The translations under genes and the position numbers were made by a program. This document shows positions 25,556 through 33,612 of a stretch of DNA of 64,000 bases, in pieces. The stretch comes from 62-47 sp039808365. GTDB taxonomy: Bacteria; Pseudomonadota; Alphaproteobacteria; Rhizobiales; Xanthobacteraceae. The notes below the pieces were generated by a model. It had not been told where the DNA came from. It worked only from the letters and a program-made list of their open reading frames with translations, and made no database searches. The DNA is taken from assembly GCA_039808365.1 (NCBI GenBank), contig JBDHSX010000004.1, forward strand, positions 24,234-88,233. Direction: 5' to 3'. Numbering within the stretch: the first letter of the stretch is position 1; every line of letters starts with the position of its first letter.

Positions 25556-26785
25556 TCAGCGCGAGCGTGCCAGCGCGGTCCGCTGCTTGGCGACTGTCGC
25601 ACCGGAAACCGCCGGCGCGGCGTTGCCCCAACTGTTGCGGATGTAGGTCAGGACAGCGGCGACCTCATTGTTGTCGAGCCGCCAATCGAATGCCGGCATG
25701 GCGGGGCCGGTCGGAGCGGAGCTCGTCGCGACGGCGCGCGATCCCTCAAGAACGACGCGGCCAAGGGTGGTCGGATCGTCCGATTGCACGATCGCGCTGC
25801 CGGCGAGGCGGGGGAAGAGCTGCGCGTTACCCTGACCGTTGTCCTGGTGACAGGGCGCGCAGGCGTCCTTGTAGATCGCGGCGCCGGCCTTCATCGTTGG
25901 ATCATCAGCCGCGACCGGCGGAGGCTTGTCGGTTTCGCCTTGACCAGTGCCGAGCAGGTAGGTTGCGATTGCGGCGATGTCCTCGTCTTTCATCTGTGAT
26001 GTGGAGTGCGCCACGGCTTCCGCCATTGGCCCGGAGGCCAGGGTGGCGCTGTTGGCGCCGGTTTTCAGGTACTGGATGAGATCGTCCTTCGACCAGAGGC
26101 CGACGCCGTTGCGCTGATTGGCCGTAATGTTGGGCGCGTACCAGCCTTGCAGCGTCGCGCCGGCGAGAGGTGCGTCGGTCCTATCACCGCCCAATGCGGT
26201 CTTCGGCGTATGGCAAGCGCCGCAATGACCCGGCCCTTGCACCAGATAGGCGCCGCGATTCCATTCCGCGGATCGGTGTGGATCGGCAACGAAGCGTCCC
26301 GGTGTGAAGTTCAGCCAATTCCAGACGATCATCGCGAGGCGAATGTTGAACGGAAACGGCAATTGATTGGCGTTCACCTGGTTATGAACCGGCGTCACCG
26401 TGGCAAGATAGGCGCGGATCGCCAGAATGTCGTCACGCGACATCTTGGTGTAAGCCGTATAAGGCATTGCTGGGTAAAGCCGGGTGCCATTGCGGCCACG
26501 GCCGTCCTGCAGCGCGGAGACGAATTCGTCGTCGCTCCAGTTGCCGATGCCGGTAGCGGTGTCGGGCGTGATGTTCGGTGCGACCAGCGTTCCGAACGGA
26601 GTTTGCAGCGCCACGCCGCCAGCGAACGGCTTGCCGCCCGGCGCGGTGTGGCATCCCGCGCAATCGCCCAGCGTCGTCAGGTATCGCCCGCGCTCAATGC
26701 GGCTGAAATCCTGCGGCGCGCCTTGTGCAAGGGCCGGCCCATCGCCGGCGATCAGAAGGAAGATGAGTATGATCAGCCGAGCCAT
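25556..26785 (-). CDS. Triheme cytochrome c subunit of gluconate/alcohol dehydrogenase
   Basis: 409 residues from ATG 26785 with a Sec signal (MARLIILIFLLIAGDGPALAQ) and three cytochrome c domains, each with a CxxCH: DCAGCHTAPGG, HCGACHTPKT and CAPCHQDNGQG. It is the membrane-associated electron acceptor of the flavoprotein encoded just upstream (2-bp gap) and donates to ubiquinone. Substrate specificity among gluconate, sorbitol, fructose or alcohol cannot be read from this subunit. Confidence 0.93.
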   Translation of the reverse strand: MARLIILIFLLIAGDGPALAQGAPQDFSRIERGRYLTTLGDCAGCHTAPGGKPFAGGVALQTPFGTLVAPNITPDTATGIGNWSDDEFVSALQDGRGRNGTRLYPAMPYTAYTKMSRDDILAIRAYLATVTPVHNQVNANQLPFPFNIRLAMIVWNWLNFTPGRFVADPHRSAEWNRGAYLVQGPGHCGACHTPKTALGGDRTDAPLAGATLQGWYAPNITANQRNGVGLWSKDDLIQYLKTGANSATLASGPMAEAVAHSTSQMKDEDIAAIATYLLGTGQGETDKPPPVAADDPTMKAGAAIYKDACAPCHQDNGQGNAQLFPRLAGSAIVQSDDPTTLGRVVLEGSRAVATSSAPTGPAMPAFDWRLDNNEVAAVLTYIRNSWGNAAPAVSGATVAKQRTALARSR

Positions 26786-26787
26786 GT

Positions 26788-28551
26788 CTATACCAATGGG
26801 CCGGGATTTTTCAGATAGCGCTGGGTGATCGCATCCGCCGTCCAGAACGCCAGCGCGCCGACCGTGTTCGTGGGATTGTAGCCGTGGTTCTGCGGGAAAA
26901 CGGATGCGCCTCCTGGAACGAACAGATTGTGGACGTCCCAGCTCTGACAATACCGATTGAGGACGCTGGTCTGCGGGTCGCCACCCATCACCGTGCCGCC
27001 GGTGTTGTGCGTGGTCTGATAGATCGTGCTGTCATAGGGACCCTTGCGCGGACTGGCATTCATCTCGGTCGGGTTCATCGCCTTGGCGATCTCCGCCAGC
27101 CGCTCGGTGAGGTAGGCCGACATCTTCAGCTCGTTGTCATGGAAATCGAACGTCATCCGCATTAGCGGTCGCCCGAGACGATCCTTGTAGGTCGGATCGA
27201 GATCGAGCCAGCAGTCGCGATAGCTGTAGGAACTGCCGTGCGTCGAAAGGCTGTAGCCGTGTTGATAGGTTTCGGCGGTGGCCTTCTTCCATGCCGCACC
27301 CCATTTGGGTGTGCCTTTCGGCACGGGGCGGGTCTGGATCGGGCGTCCGTTGGTCTGCGCCGCGCCCATGTAGCCGCCACCGACGAAGCCGAGATTGGTA
27401 TGATCGAAATTGTCGCCGTTGTAGTCGTCGATCATCATGCCATGAGCACCGGTGGCGATGAATGGATTGAGCACCTTGTCCTTCAGGATCACGCTGACGC
27501 TGGACGTGGTCTGGTAGGCATAGTTGCGGCCCACCACGCCCTGGCCGCTGATCGGATCGTAAGGTTTTCCGATCCCGGAGATCAGCATGAGCTGCACGTT
27601 GAACAGCGCGAACGCGCAGAGCAGCACGATGTCCGCGGGCTGTTCCCATTCTTCTCCTGAGGTGTCGATATAGGTGACGCCGGTCGCGCGCTTGCCGGTC
27701 GAATCAAGGTTGATCCTCACGACCTCGGACTCGGTCTGCGCGGTGAAATTCGGCAGGCGCAACAGGGCAGGCAGGACACAGGTCTGCGGACTTGCCTTGG
27801 AGTAATTGCCGCAGCCGAAGCGTTCGCAAAAGCCGCAATAGCTGCATTGGCCCATCCGGATGCCGAGCGGATTGGTGTAAGCCTCGCTGAGATTGGACGC
27901 CGGCTGGGGAAAAGGCGAGTGACCGAGCTTGCGGGCGGCATCGGCGAACAGCGCGGCGCCGAGGCCCTGCTTCAATGGCGGCGTCGGATATTCGGCCGAT
28001 CGCCAGCCTTCGAACGGATTGCCGCCGTCCAGTTTCACGCCCTTGATGTTGCCGGCCTTGCCCGAGGTGCCGCAGAGCTTCTCGAACCGGTCGTAATACG
28101 GTTCGAGTTCGTCGTAGCTGACCGGCCAGTCCTGGATCGTCATGTCGGCCGGAAGCATGTTGGCGCCGTAGCGCTCGGTGAGATGGCTGCGCAAGCGAAA
28201 ATCGGTCGGTAGAAATCGCCAGGTCTGGCCGTTCCAGTGGACCCCGGCGCCGCCCACGCCGTTGCCGGGGAGAAAGCCCGCGAAATTCCGGATCGGTAGC
28301 GCGGTTTGATCGGCCCTGTTGCGGAATGTCAGCGTCTCTTGCGCGGGACGCAGGAACAGATCGAGCCGAACGGCGTAGCGCAATTCGTCTTGCGCATAGG
28401 CCGGCGGAAAGTCGGTCGCGGTGTCGCGCCAGGGGCCGCGCTCGATCGCGACGACGTCGAGGCCCGCCCTGGCGAGCTGATAGCTGAGGATCGACCCGGT
28501 CCATCCCAGCCCAATCACCACGACATTCTTGGATGGCAGTTTCCGCGCCAT
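26788..28551 (-). CDS. GMC-family oxidoreductase, flavoprotein subunit of gluconate 2-dehydrogenase-type enzyme
   Basis: 587 residues. FAD Rossmann motif VVVIGLGWTGSILSYQLARAG at about 10-30, then NGVGGAGVHWNGQTWRF, the Cys-rich CSYCGFCERFGCGNYSKASPQ, which by analogy with related FAD-dependent dehydrogenases may hold a [3Fe-4S] cluster, and C-terminal HNTGGTVMGGDP...FPQNHGYNPTNTVGALAFW with the active-site His/Asn. It oxidises gluconate or a related polyol in the periplasm. The middle gene of the three, 4 bp after the small subunit; the small subunit's Tat signal probably exports it. Confidence 0.93.
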   Translation of the reverse strand: MARKLPSKNVVVIGLGWTGSILSYQLARAGLDVVAIERGPWRDTATDFPPAYAQDELRYAVRLDLFLRPAQETLTFRNRADQTALPIRNFAGFLPGNGVGGAGVHWNGQTWRFLPTDFRLRSHLTERYGANMLPADMTIQDWPVSYDELEPYYDRFEKLCGTSGKAGNIKGVKLDGGNPFEGWRSAEYPTPPLKQGLGAALFADAARKLGHSPFPQPASNLSEAYTNPLGIRMGQCSYCGFCERFGCGNYSKASPQTCVLPALLRLPNFTAQTESEVVRINLDSTGKRATGVTYIDTSGEEWEQPADIVLLCAFALFNVQLMLISGIGKPYDPISGQGVVGRNYAYQTTSSVSVILKDKVLNPFIATGAHGMMIDDYNGDNFDHTNLGFVGGGYMGAAQTNGRPIQTRPVPKGTPKWGAAWKKATAETYQHGYSLSTHGSSYSYRDCWLDLDPTYKDRLGRPLMRMTFDFHDNELKMSAYLTERLAEIAKAMNPTEMNASPRKGPYDSTIYQTTHNTGGTVMGGDPQTSVLNRYCQSWDVHNLFVPGGASVFPQNHGYNPTNTVGALAFWTADAITQRYLKNPGPLV

Positions 28552-28555
28552 TCCT

Positions 28556-29302
28556 TTATCCTTTCGACACCCACTCCGTCCTTCCCATGATGCTCACCGG
28601 AGGCAACGGATAGGGCTCGTTGTGACGCTCGACCCAATCGCGATAGTCGTATCGCGCCCCCGGAAAGCCGACCAATCTCCAGCCGGCCATGTCGCGGTTG
28701 CCGCCATAGATCGGATCGGCGAAGAATCCCTGTTGGGTGTCCTGCAACAGCATCGCGAAGAAGGCCTTTGCATCGACGTCCTTCAGCGTGACCGATCCGC
28801 CCTCCAACCCGGACAGCAATTTGTCCTGATCGACAGAGGATAGGTCGCGAAACGTCTTCCCGCTTTGAACCTGGCCGACGTGGTCGGCGAGCGCCTTAAG
28901 TCCGGTGCGATAACGATCCGCGGGCGATTCCGGATTTTGATATCCTTGCGTCGACATGCCGGGCATGAAGGGCGGGCGCGTATACAGGCCATCGCCGCGA
29001 CCGTAGGGCCCCGCCAATTGCCGGTCGATGAAGACCGCGCAGCCGGCCTCCTTGCCGCCGGGACCGCGATCGTCCGGCGGAATCAAACGATCGACGATGG
29101 CTTCGATGGTTGCGGCCTCATCGTTCGTGAAGAAAACCCACGGGCCGAGCCGCACTTGCGCGGGGGGATCGGCGGCCCCGGGCGCCCAGGGCATGCCGTG
29201 GTGAAAGGTCCGCCCATGAACAACGGACGCGGAGGTCGTCAGCAGAATGGCTGCGGAGGCGAGAAACGCCCGTCGGGATAAATGCAGAGCCTTCGAGTCC
29301 AT
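28556..29302 (-). CDS. Gluconate 2-dehydrogenase subunit 3 family protein (Tat signal)
   Basis: 248 residues from ATG 29302 (GGAG 7 nt upstream). A twin-Arg signal (LSRRAFLASAAILLTTSASV) precedes the subunit-3 domain, with FFTNDEAATIEAIVDRLIPPDDRGPGGKEAG and the C-terminal DPIYGGNRDMAGWRLVGFPGA. It is needed for export and assembly of the flavoprotein and for its FAD centre in the known family. First gene of the three-gene operon. An in-frame ATG at 29335 is less likely because it would sit before the good ribosome site. Confidence 0.92.
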   Translation of the reverse strand: MDSKALHLSRRAFLASAAILLTTSASVVHGRTFHHGMPWAPGAADPPAQVRLGPWVFFTNDEAATIEAIVDRLIPPDDRGPGGKEAGCAVFIDRQLAGPYGRGDGLYTRPPFMPGMSTQGYQNPESPADRYRTGLKALADHVGQVQSGKTFRDLSSVDQDKLLSGLEGGSVTLKDVDAKAFFAMLLQDTQQGFFADPIYGGNRDMAGWRLVGFPGARYDYRDWVERHNEPYPLPPVSIMGRTEWVSKG

Positions 29303-29504
29303 CGGGCGACTCCAAAGGAGAGCCTTGTGAGCCATTGCGCGAACGCCAACGAGGTAAGGTCCGCTGCGACAAATCGTTCCACCTCGGTTCCGGGATTTTC
29401 CTGCTGCCGTCGGCGGGTTTCAGGCCGACGCGCGGCCGCCAGGGGATGCCTTCCGCTGCCATGACGGCGCCGGCGTCCCTTCGGCGAGAACATGCACGCC
29501 CAAG

Positions 29505-30635
29505 TTATTTTGCGGTCATCAGCCGCTTCTCAAGAAAGGCCAGAACGCGAATTTCGCTGACGCTGAGCTTTGCGTATCGGCGCTTGAATCGTGCGCTTGG
29601 TTGTCTGTTCATCATCTTGATGAGATCGCCGGTCATGTAGGCGTCCAGAATCTCCGGATGCACGTAACATTTGCGGCAAATGGCTGGCGTATTTCCGAGC
29701 TGCTTTGCGACCGCCGCGATCACCGCCGTGACGTCGCGTTTCGCCCGGGCGGGAGTGCTTTCAGTGCCGCATTTCACCAGAGCGGCGGCAGTAAGGACTG
29801 TTCCGGCCCAAGTCCTGAAATCTTTCGCCGTAAAGTCATCGCCCATGGCGGCTTTGATATACCCGTTCACATCCCCCGAACTGATCGTGCAGACAGAACC
29901 GTTGTCGTCGATGTATTTGAAAAGGTCGTGGCCGGGAATTTCCGCACATCGTTTGACGACGCTGATAATGCGTTTGTCGTTGATCTGCAGATTCCAGCGC
30001 TTTCCGGATTTTCCGGTGAATTCCAGCTGGAGGGCTCCGTTGCTGATAGCAGCGTGTTTGCGCCGCAGTGTGGTGAGCCCAAAGGACTTATTGGTCGCGG
30101 CATACTCATGATTGCCCACTCGGATCAGCGTCTTATCAAGAAGGCTTGCAATCGTGGCCAGAAGCTTCTGCCGGGGGAGAGCCTTTCGCCTCATATCTGT
30201 GCCGATTCGACGGCGTAGCCTGGGAAGCCTCGTTGCGAATTCCAGGATGCGTTCGTATTTGGTCTGATCGCGCAGCTCACGCCATTTCGGATGATAGCGA
30301 TACTGTTTGCGTCCCCGCGCATCCAGTCCTGTTGCCTGGATATGTCCGTTAGGCGAAGGACAGATCCATACGGACTCGTAGGCCGGCGGAATACCGATCG
30401 ACCTGATGCGTTCGACAATGGTTGGATCGGTTATCCGCTTGTCATTCTTGTCATAGTAGCTGAAGGCGCCGCCGGTGCGCTTACGGCTGAAGCCGGGTGC
30501 GCTATCGCTCACGTAGCGCAATCCTTCTTCTGCGATCCCGGCAGCGATTGCCGCTGCCTTCTCGGAGAAATCCTGGGTCTTTCCTTGTCGAAGCATGCCT
30601 CTTGCACTCGCCTGAGCCGGCGGCAGATTGAACAT
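29505..30635 (-). CDS. DNA topoisomerase IB
   Basis: Up to 376 residues. It has the poxvirus-like type IB architecture: GLRYVSDSAPGFSRKR at the N-terminus, HIQATGLDARGRKQYRYHPKWRE (catalytic Arg region), KDFRTWAGTV (Arg) and RKCYVHPEIL with the catalytic Tyr (residue 324 from ATG 30635). It relaxes supercoils through a 3'-phosphotyrosine bond. ATG 30596 (MLRQGKTQDF) is an equally plausible start with an AGAGG upstream. It follows the histidine kinase by 45 bp and may be cotranscribed. Confidence 0.95.
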   Translation of the reverse strand: MFNLPPAQASARGMLRQGKTQDFSEKAAAIAAGIAEEGLRYVSDSAPGFSRKRTGGAFSYYDKNDKRITDPTIVERIRSIGIPPAYESVWICPSPNGHIQATGLDARGRKQYRYHPKWRELRDQTKYERILEFATRLPRLRRRIGTDMRRKALPRQKLLATIASLLDKTLIRVGNHEYAATNKSFGLTTLRRKHAAISNGALQLEFTGKSGKRWNLQINDKRIISVVKRCAEIPGHDLFKYIDDNGSVCTISSGDVNGYIKAAMGDDFTAKDFRTWAGTVLTAAALVKCGTESTPARAKRDVTAVIAAVAKQLGNTPAICRKCYVHPEILDAYMTGDLIKMMNRQPSARFKRRYAKLSVSEIRVLAFLEKRLMTAK

Positions 30636-30680
30636 GGCCAGACGCTGAAAGTTCCGGCAGGAGAGGAGGCTGGGGCTCGT

Positions 30681-33194
30681 CTACGGCGCTTCTACTTCCC
30701 TTGCCGATGGATGAATCGCGGGCAATTCAGGTATCTTCTTTTTCTCAGCGATCGCCTTCTTGAGCGCTGTCGAAAGCGAAATTGCCGCGTAAGGCTTTTG
30801 TAAAAGGGAAAAGCCGTGATGCGCATTCTCCGCGAGAACGTGGCTATAGCCGCTCGCTAACACCACGGGGAGGTTCGGATGCGAGCTTTTAAGCCTCCTG
30901 GCCAACTCGATTCCGCTCATGCCGGGCATGACAACGTCCGACAGGACGGCGTCAAAGCCGTCAGGTTCGTTGATGATCCGGGTGAGAGCGTCGTCCGCGG
31001 TCGTGGCTAACGTGACAGAATAGCCAATCTCGCTGAGAAGTTCGGAGGAGATTTGTCCGATCTCGGCGTTATCCTCGACCAGCAGGATATGGTATTGTTG
31101 ATTGTCTGTCTGAAGAAGAGAGAGGATCCGGTCTCGGTCGGGGCCGGTCTGTTTGTCGGCTGCCTGGGGGAGATAAATAGTGAATGTCGCGCCGGCGCCG
31201 GGTGCGCTGGTCAAATCGATATCGCCGCCCGACTGCTTGGTAAAACCAAAGACCTGACTAAGGCCCAGACCGGTCCCTTTTCCAACCTCCTTCGTCGTGA
31301 AGAAAGGTTCGAAAATGATCTGCTGCTTATCCCAGGGGATCCCGATCCCCGTATCGGAGATGCTGATTGTGACGAATCGCCCGACCCGCGGCGGTTGGCC
31401 GCGCAGAGCGGGGATATGACCAGCTTTTCCGATTCGAATCATCAGTTCGCCGACACCGTCCATGGCGTCGCGGCCGTTGACGGCGAGATTGATGATTGCG
31501 GTTTCGAATTGGGCGATATCGGCGATGGCAAGATGATCGTCGCCGTCGATCTCGACTTCGGTCTTGATACAATTGCCGACAAGCGGACGTATCAGTTCCA
31601 CGGTGTTGAGGACGGCTTCCCCGACCTGAAAGACCTGGGGCTTCAAAGGCTGGCGGCGCGCGAAAGCCAGCAACTGATTTGTCAGCTTCGAAGCTCGCTC
31701 GATCGTCTCTGTGATGGTGTTGATGTATCGATCCCGCCTGTCTTCCGGAATGCCTGGCCGGCGAAGCAGATCAGCAGCCGACCGGATGATCGTCAGAATA
31801 TTGTTGAAGTCATGAGCGACGCCCCCCGTGAGTTGGCCGACCGCCTCCATTTTTTGTGATTGGCGTAGTGCCTCCTCGGAGCGGCGCCGATCGGTGACGT
31901 CGACAGCTTCGACCACAACCCCCGATATCGCTTCGTTCGGATCGGAGATCGGCCGCAATGACATGTCAAAATCCCGTTGGCCCGTGGGAAGTTGCAGATT
32001 AAGTTCGCAGCGGGCGATGTCTCCCGCCATGGCGGCGGAAAAAGCATTGCGAACGACGTCGGCAGCGCCGGGTGTTGCTGTAAACCATGGGGATTTCCAG
32101 AACACCCGACCAATGACGTCAACGGTATCGGACTGGATCCCGGCCAGCGCGGTTTTGTTGGCATAGGCGATTGCGCCATTCGCACTTAGCAGGGCTTGGT
32201 ATTGATTGCTGGTTTCGAGAATGGCGCGAAGACGGGACTCGCTCGCTGCGAGGCGGGCGGTGCGTTCCCGAATGCGCTGCTCCAGATTCTCGTTCAAACG
32301 CCGAAGCTCCTGTTCGGCCTGCTTTGAGGCAGTGATATCGTGCGCCACGCCAATGAATCCGATATGATTGCCGGCCGGATCCCACCGCGGCTGGGATTCC
32401 GAACGTAACCATCTCCATTCCCCGTCCGCTCGGCGATAGCGTGCTTCGAGAACAAACGGTTGAAGCGAGCCTTCGCCCGCCATTTGTTCGTGCAGGATGC
32501 GTGGAAGGTCGTCCGGATGAAGCACTTTGCGCCAGTCGAAGACCAAGGCCTCCTCATAGGAGAAGCCGAGGAAATCCTGATAGGATTGATTGACGAAGGC
32601 GCGCTCACGATTGAGCTTTGTGACCCAGATCGGCACCGGCGCGCTATTTGCGATCAACCGGAACCGCTCTTCGCTTTCACGCAGGCGCTCCTGCGCCAGC
32701 ATGCGCTCGGTGATGTCGATGTGGGCGCCGACCAGCCGAAGCGGCCGGCCTTGACCGTCACGCTCGATCTGCGCGGTGACGCCGATCCAGCGCACCTCGC
32801 CATCACTCGGTCGGATGATGCGATACTCGGCCGAATAGTCCTGACCGGGCCCTTCCAGCGCCGCCAAAAAATGCGCCAGCGCCTGAGGGCGGTCATCGGG
32901 ATGAATCCGGGCGAGCCACTGTTCATGCGTTTCGTTGGCGGCCTCGGGAGGCAGGCCGTGGATCAGGAGGTACTCGGGCGAGCGACGATTCCGGAAGCCA
33001 TCCTGAAAGTCGACTTCGACCCCGCCCACCCGGCCGATGCGCTGGATCCTGGCGAGTTCGGCTTCTCTTTCCCGGAGCGCCTGAAACGCCTCGTCGCGTT
33101 GCCTCGCAATCTCCTCGACGGAGGGGGACGAGTGCTGAACATCTTGGCCCTGCAGCGAAATCGTCCCACTCTGTGGGGGCATTTTCGGGCTCAT
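30681..33194 (-). CDS. Soluble PAS-domain hybrid histidine kinase/response regulator
   Basis: 837 residues, no membrane helix. Three PAS domains (about 40-165, 172-300 and 318-438, the first two with PAC ends GAHIDITERM and GVAHDITASK), HisKA with phospho-acceptor His461 (GGVAHDFNNILTIIRSA), HATPase_c (N-box NLAVNGRDAMD, G-boxes DTGIGIP and GTGLGLSQV), and a C-terminal receiver with Asp753 (VLSDVVMPGMSG) and Lys800. The architecture fits cytoplasmic stress or light/redox sensing; no cofactor-binding PAS residue such as the LOV Cys motif is evident. The palindromic EcfG-like promoter lies 107 bp upstream. No cognate output regulator is adjacent. Confidence 0.93.
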   Translation of the reverse strand: MSPKMPPQSGTISLQGQDVQHSSPSVEEIARQRDEAFQALREREAELARIQRIGRVGGVEVDFQDGFRNRRSPEYLLIHGLPPEAANETHEQWLARIHPDDRPQALAHFLAALEGPGQDYSAEYRIIRPSDGEVRWIGVTAQIERDGQGRPLRLVGAHIDITERMLAQERLRESEERFRLIANSAPVPIWVTKLNRERAFVNQSYQDFLGFSYEEALVFDWRKVLHPDDLPRILHEQMAGEGSLQPFVLEARYRRADGEWRWLRSESQPRWDPAGNHIGFIGVAHDITASKQAEQELRRLNENLEQRIRERTARLAASESRLRAILETSNQYQALLSANGAIAYANKTALAGIQSDTVDVIGRVFWKSPWFTATPGAADVVRNAFSAAMAGDIARCELNLQLPTGQRDFDMSLRPISDPNEAISGVVVEAVDVTDRRRSEEALRQSQKMEAVGQLTGGVAHDFNNILTIIRSAADLLRRPGIPEDRRDRYINTITETIERASKLTNQLLAFARRQPLKPQVFQVGEAVLNTVELIRPLVGNCIKTEVEIDGDDHLAIADIAQFETAIINLAVNGRDAMDGVGELMIRIGKAGHIPALRGQPPRVGRFVTISISDTGIGIPWDKQQIIFEPFFTTKEVGKGTGLGLSQVFGFTKQSGGDIDLTSAPGAGATFTIYLPQAADKQTGPDRDRILSLLQTDNQQYHILLVEDNAEIGQISSELLSEIGYSVTLATTADDALTRIINEPDGFDAVLSDVVMPGMSGIELARRLKSSHPNLPVVLASGYSHVLAENAHHGFSLLQKPYAAISLSTALKKAIAEKKKIPELPAIHPSAREVEAP

Positions 33195-33300
33195 AATTGC
33201 GTCGCTCGCATCCTATCCAAGAAGCCAATCCGGAGTTCTAATCGCATAGACGGCGGCTAAAAATTCTGGGCCTGGCGGAAGCTAGTATTTCCCAAGGAAC

Positions 33301-33326
33301 GGAACAATCTCCTAATGGCGAGTTCC
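33301..33326. promoter_or_regulatory. Palindromic EcfG-like element, GGAAC-N16-GTTCC
   Basis: GGAAC at 33301-33305, 16 nt, then GTTCC at 33322-33326. Read on either strand this gives GGAAC-N16-GTT, so it can act as an EcfG promoter in both directions. On the minus strand the -10 lies about 107 bp before the histidine kinase ATG. The first -10 base is A or T rather than the consensus C. A second GGAAC (33296-33300) is tandem to the first. Confidence 0.5.
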
Positions 33327-33462
33327 TCCGAAAGTTCCTTGTGAAATGACGGCCATCCCCATGACCGGGGCGGGGAAGCCCACGCATCTGCGACACAAGC
33401 GGCAGTCCCACAGCAACGAACCGGACGTGGGTCTGCATTCTGTTTCAACCCGCGACCCCTTT

Positions 33463-33487
33463 GGAACATCCCGCTTCAAACATCGTT
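33463..33487 (+). promoter_or_regulatory. EcfG-type promoter upstream of the FdhF/YdeP-like gene
   Basis: GGAAC (33463-33467), exactly 16 nt, CGTT (33484-33487): a perfect EcfG consensus. The start codon is 125 bp downstream. Confidence 0.7.
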
Positions 33488-33612
33488 CATCGCTCAGTCT
33501 TGCAAGCCGTCGCGGGCCAGAGGCCGGACGAATGGTGTGACGCTTCCATTCCGCCGGCTGTCGAGCCTCGCTTCTCTCGCGAAACCAGGCCATCCCAAGT
33601 TTGGAGCTTCCG

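Larger units (their letters stand above)
33195..33612. other. Divergent regulatory region between the histidine kinase and ydeP-like gene
   Basis: About 418 bp without a credible gene. It contains the two-way GGAAC-N16-GTTCC element at 33301-33326 and the perfect EcfG-type promoter at 33463-33487. Open frames here are short and Arg/Pro-rich, as expected of non-coding GC-rich DNA. Confidence 0.7.
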
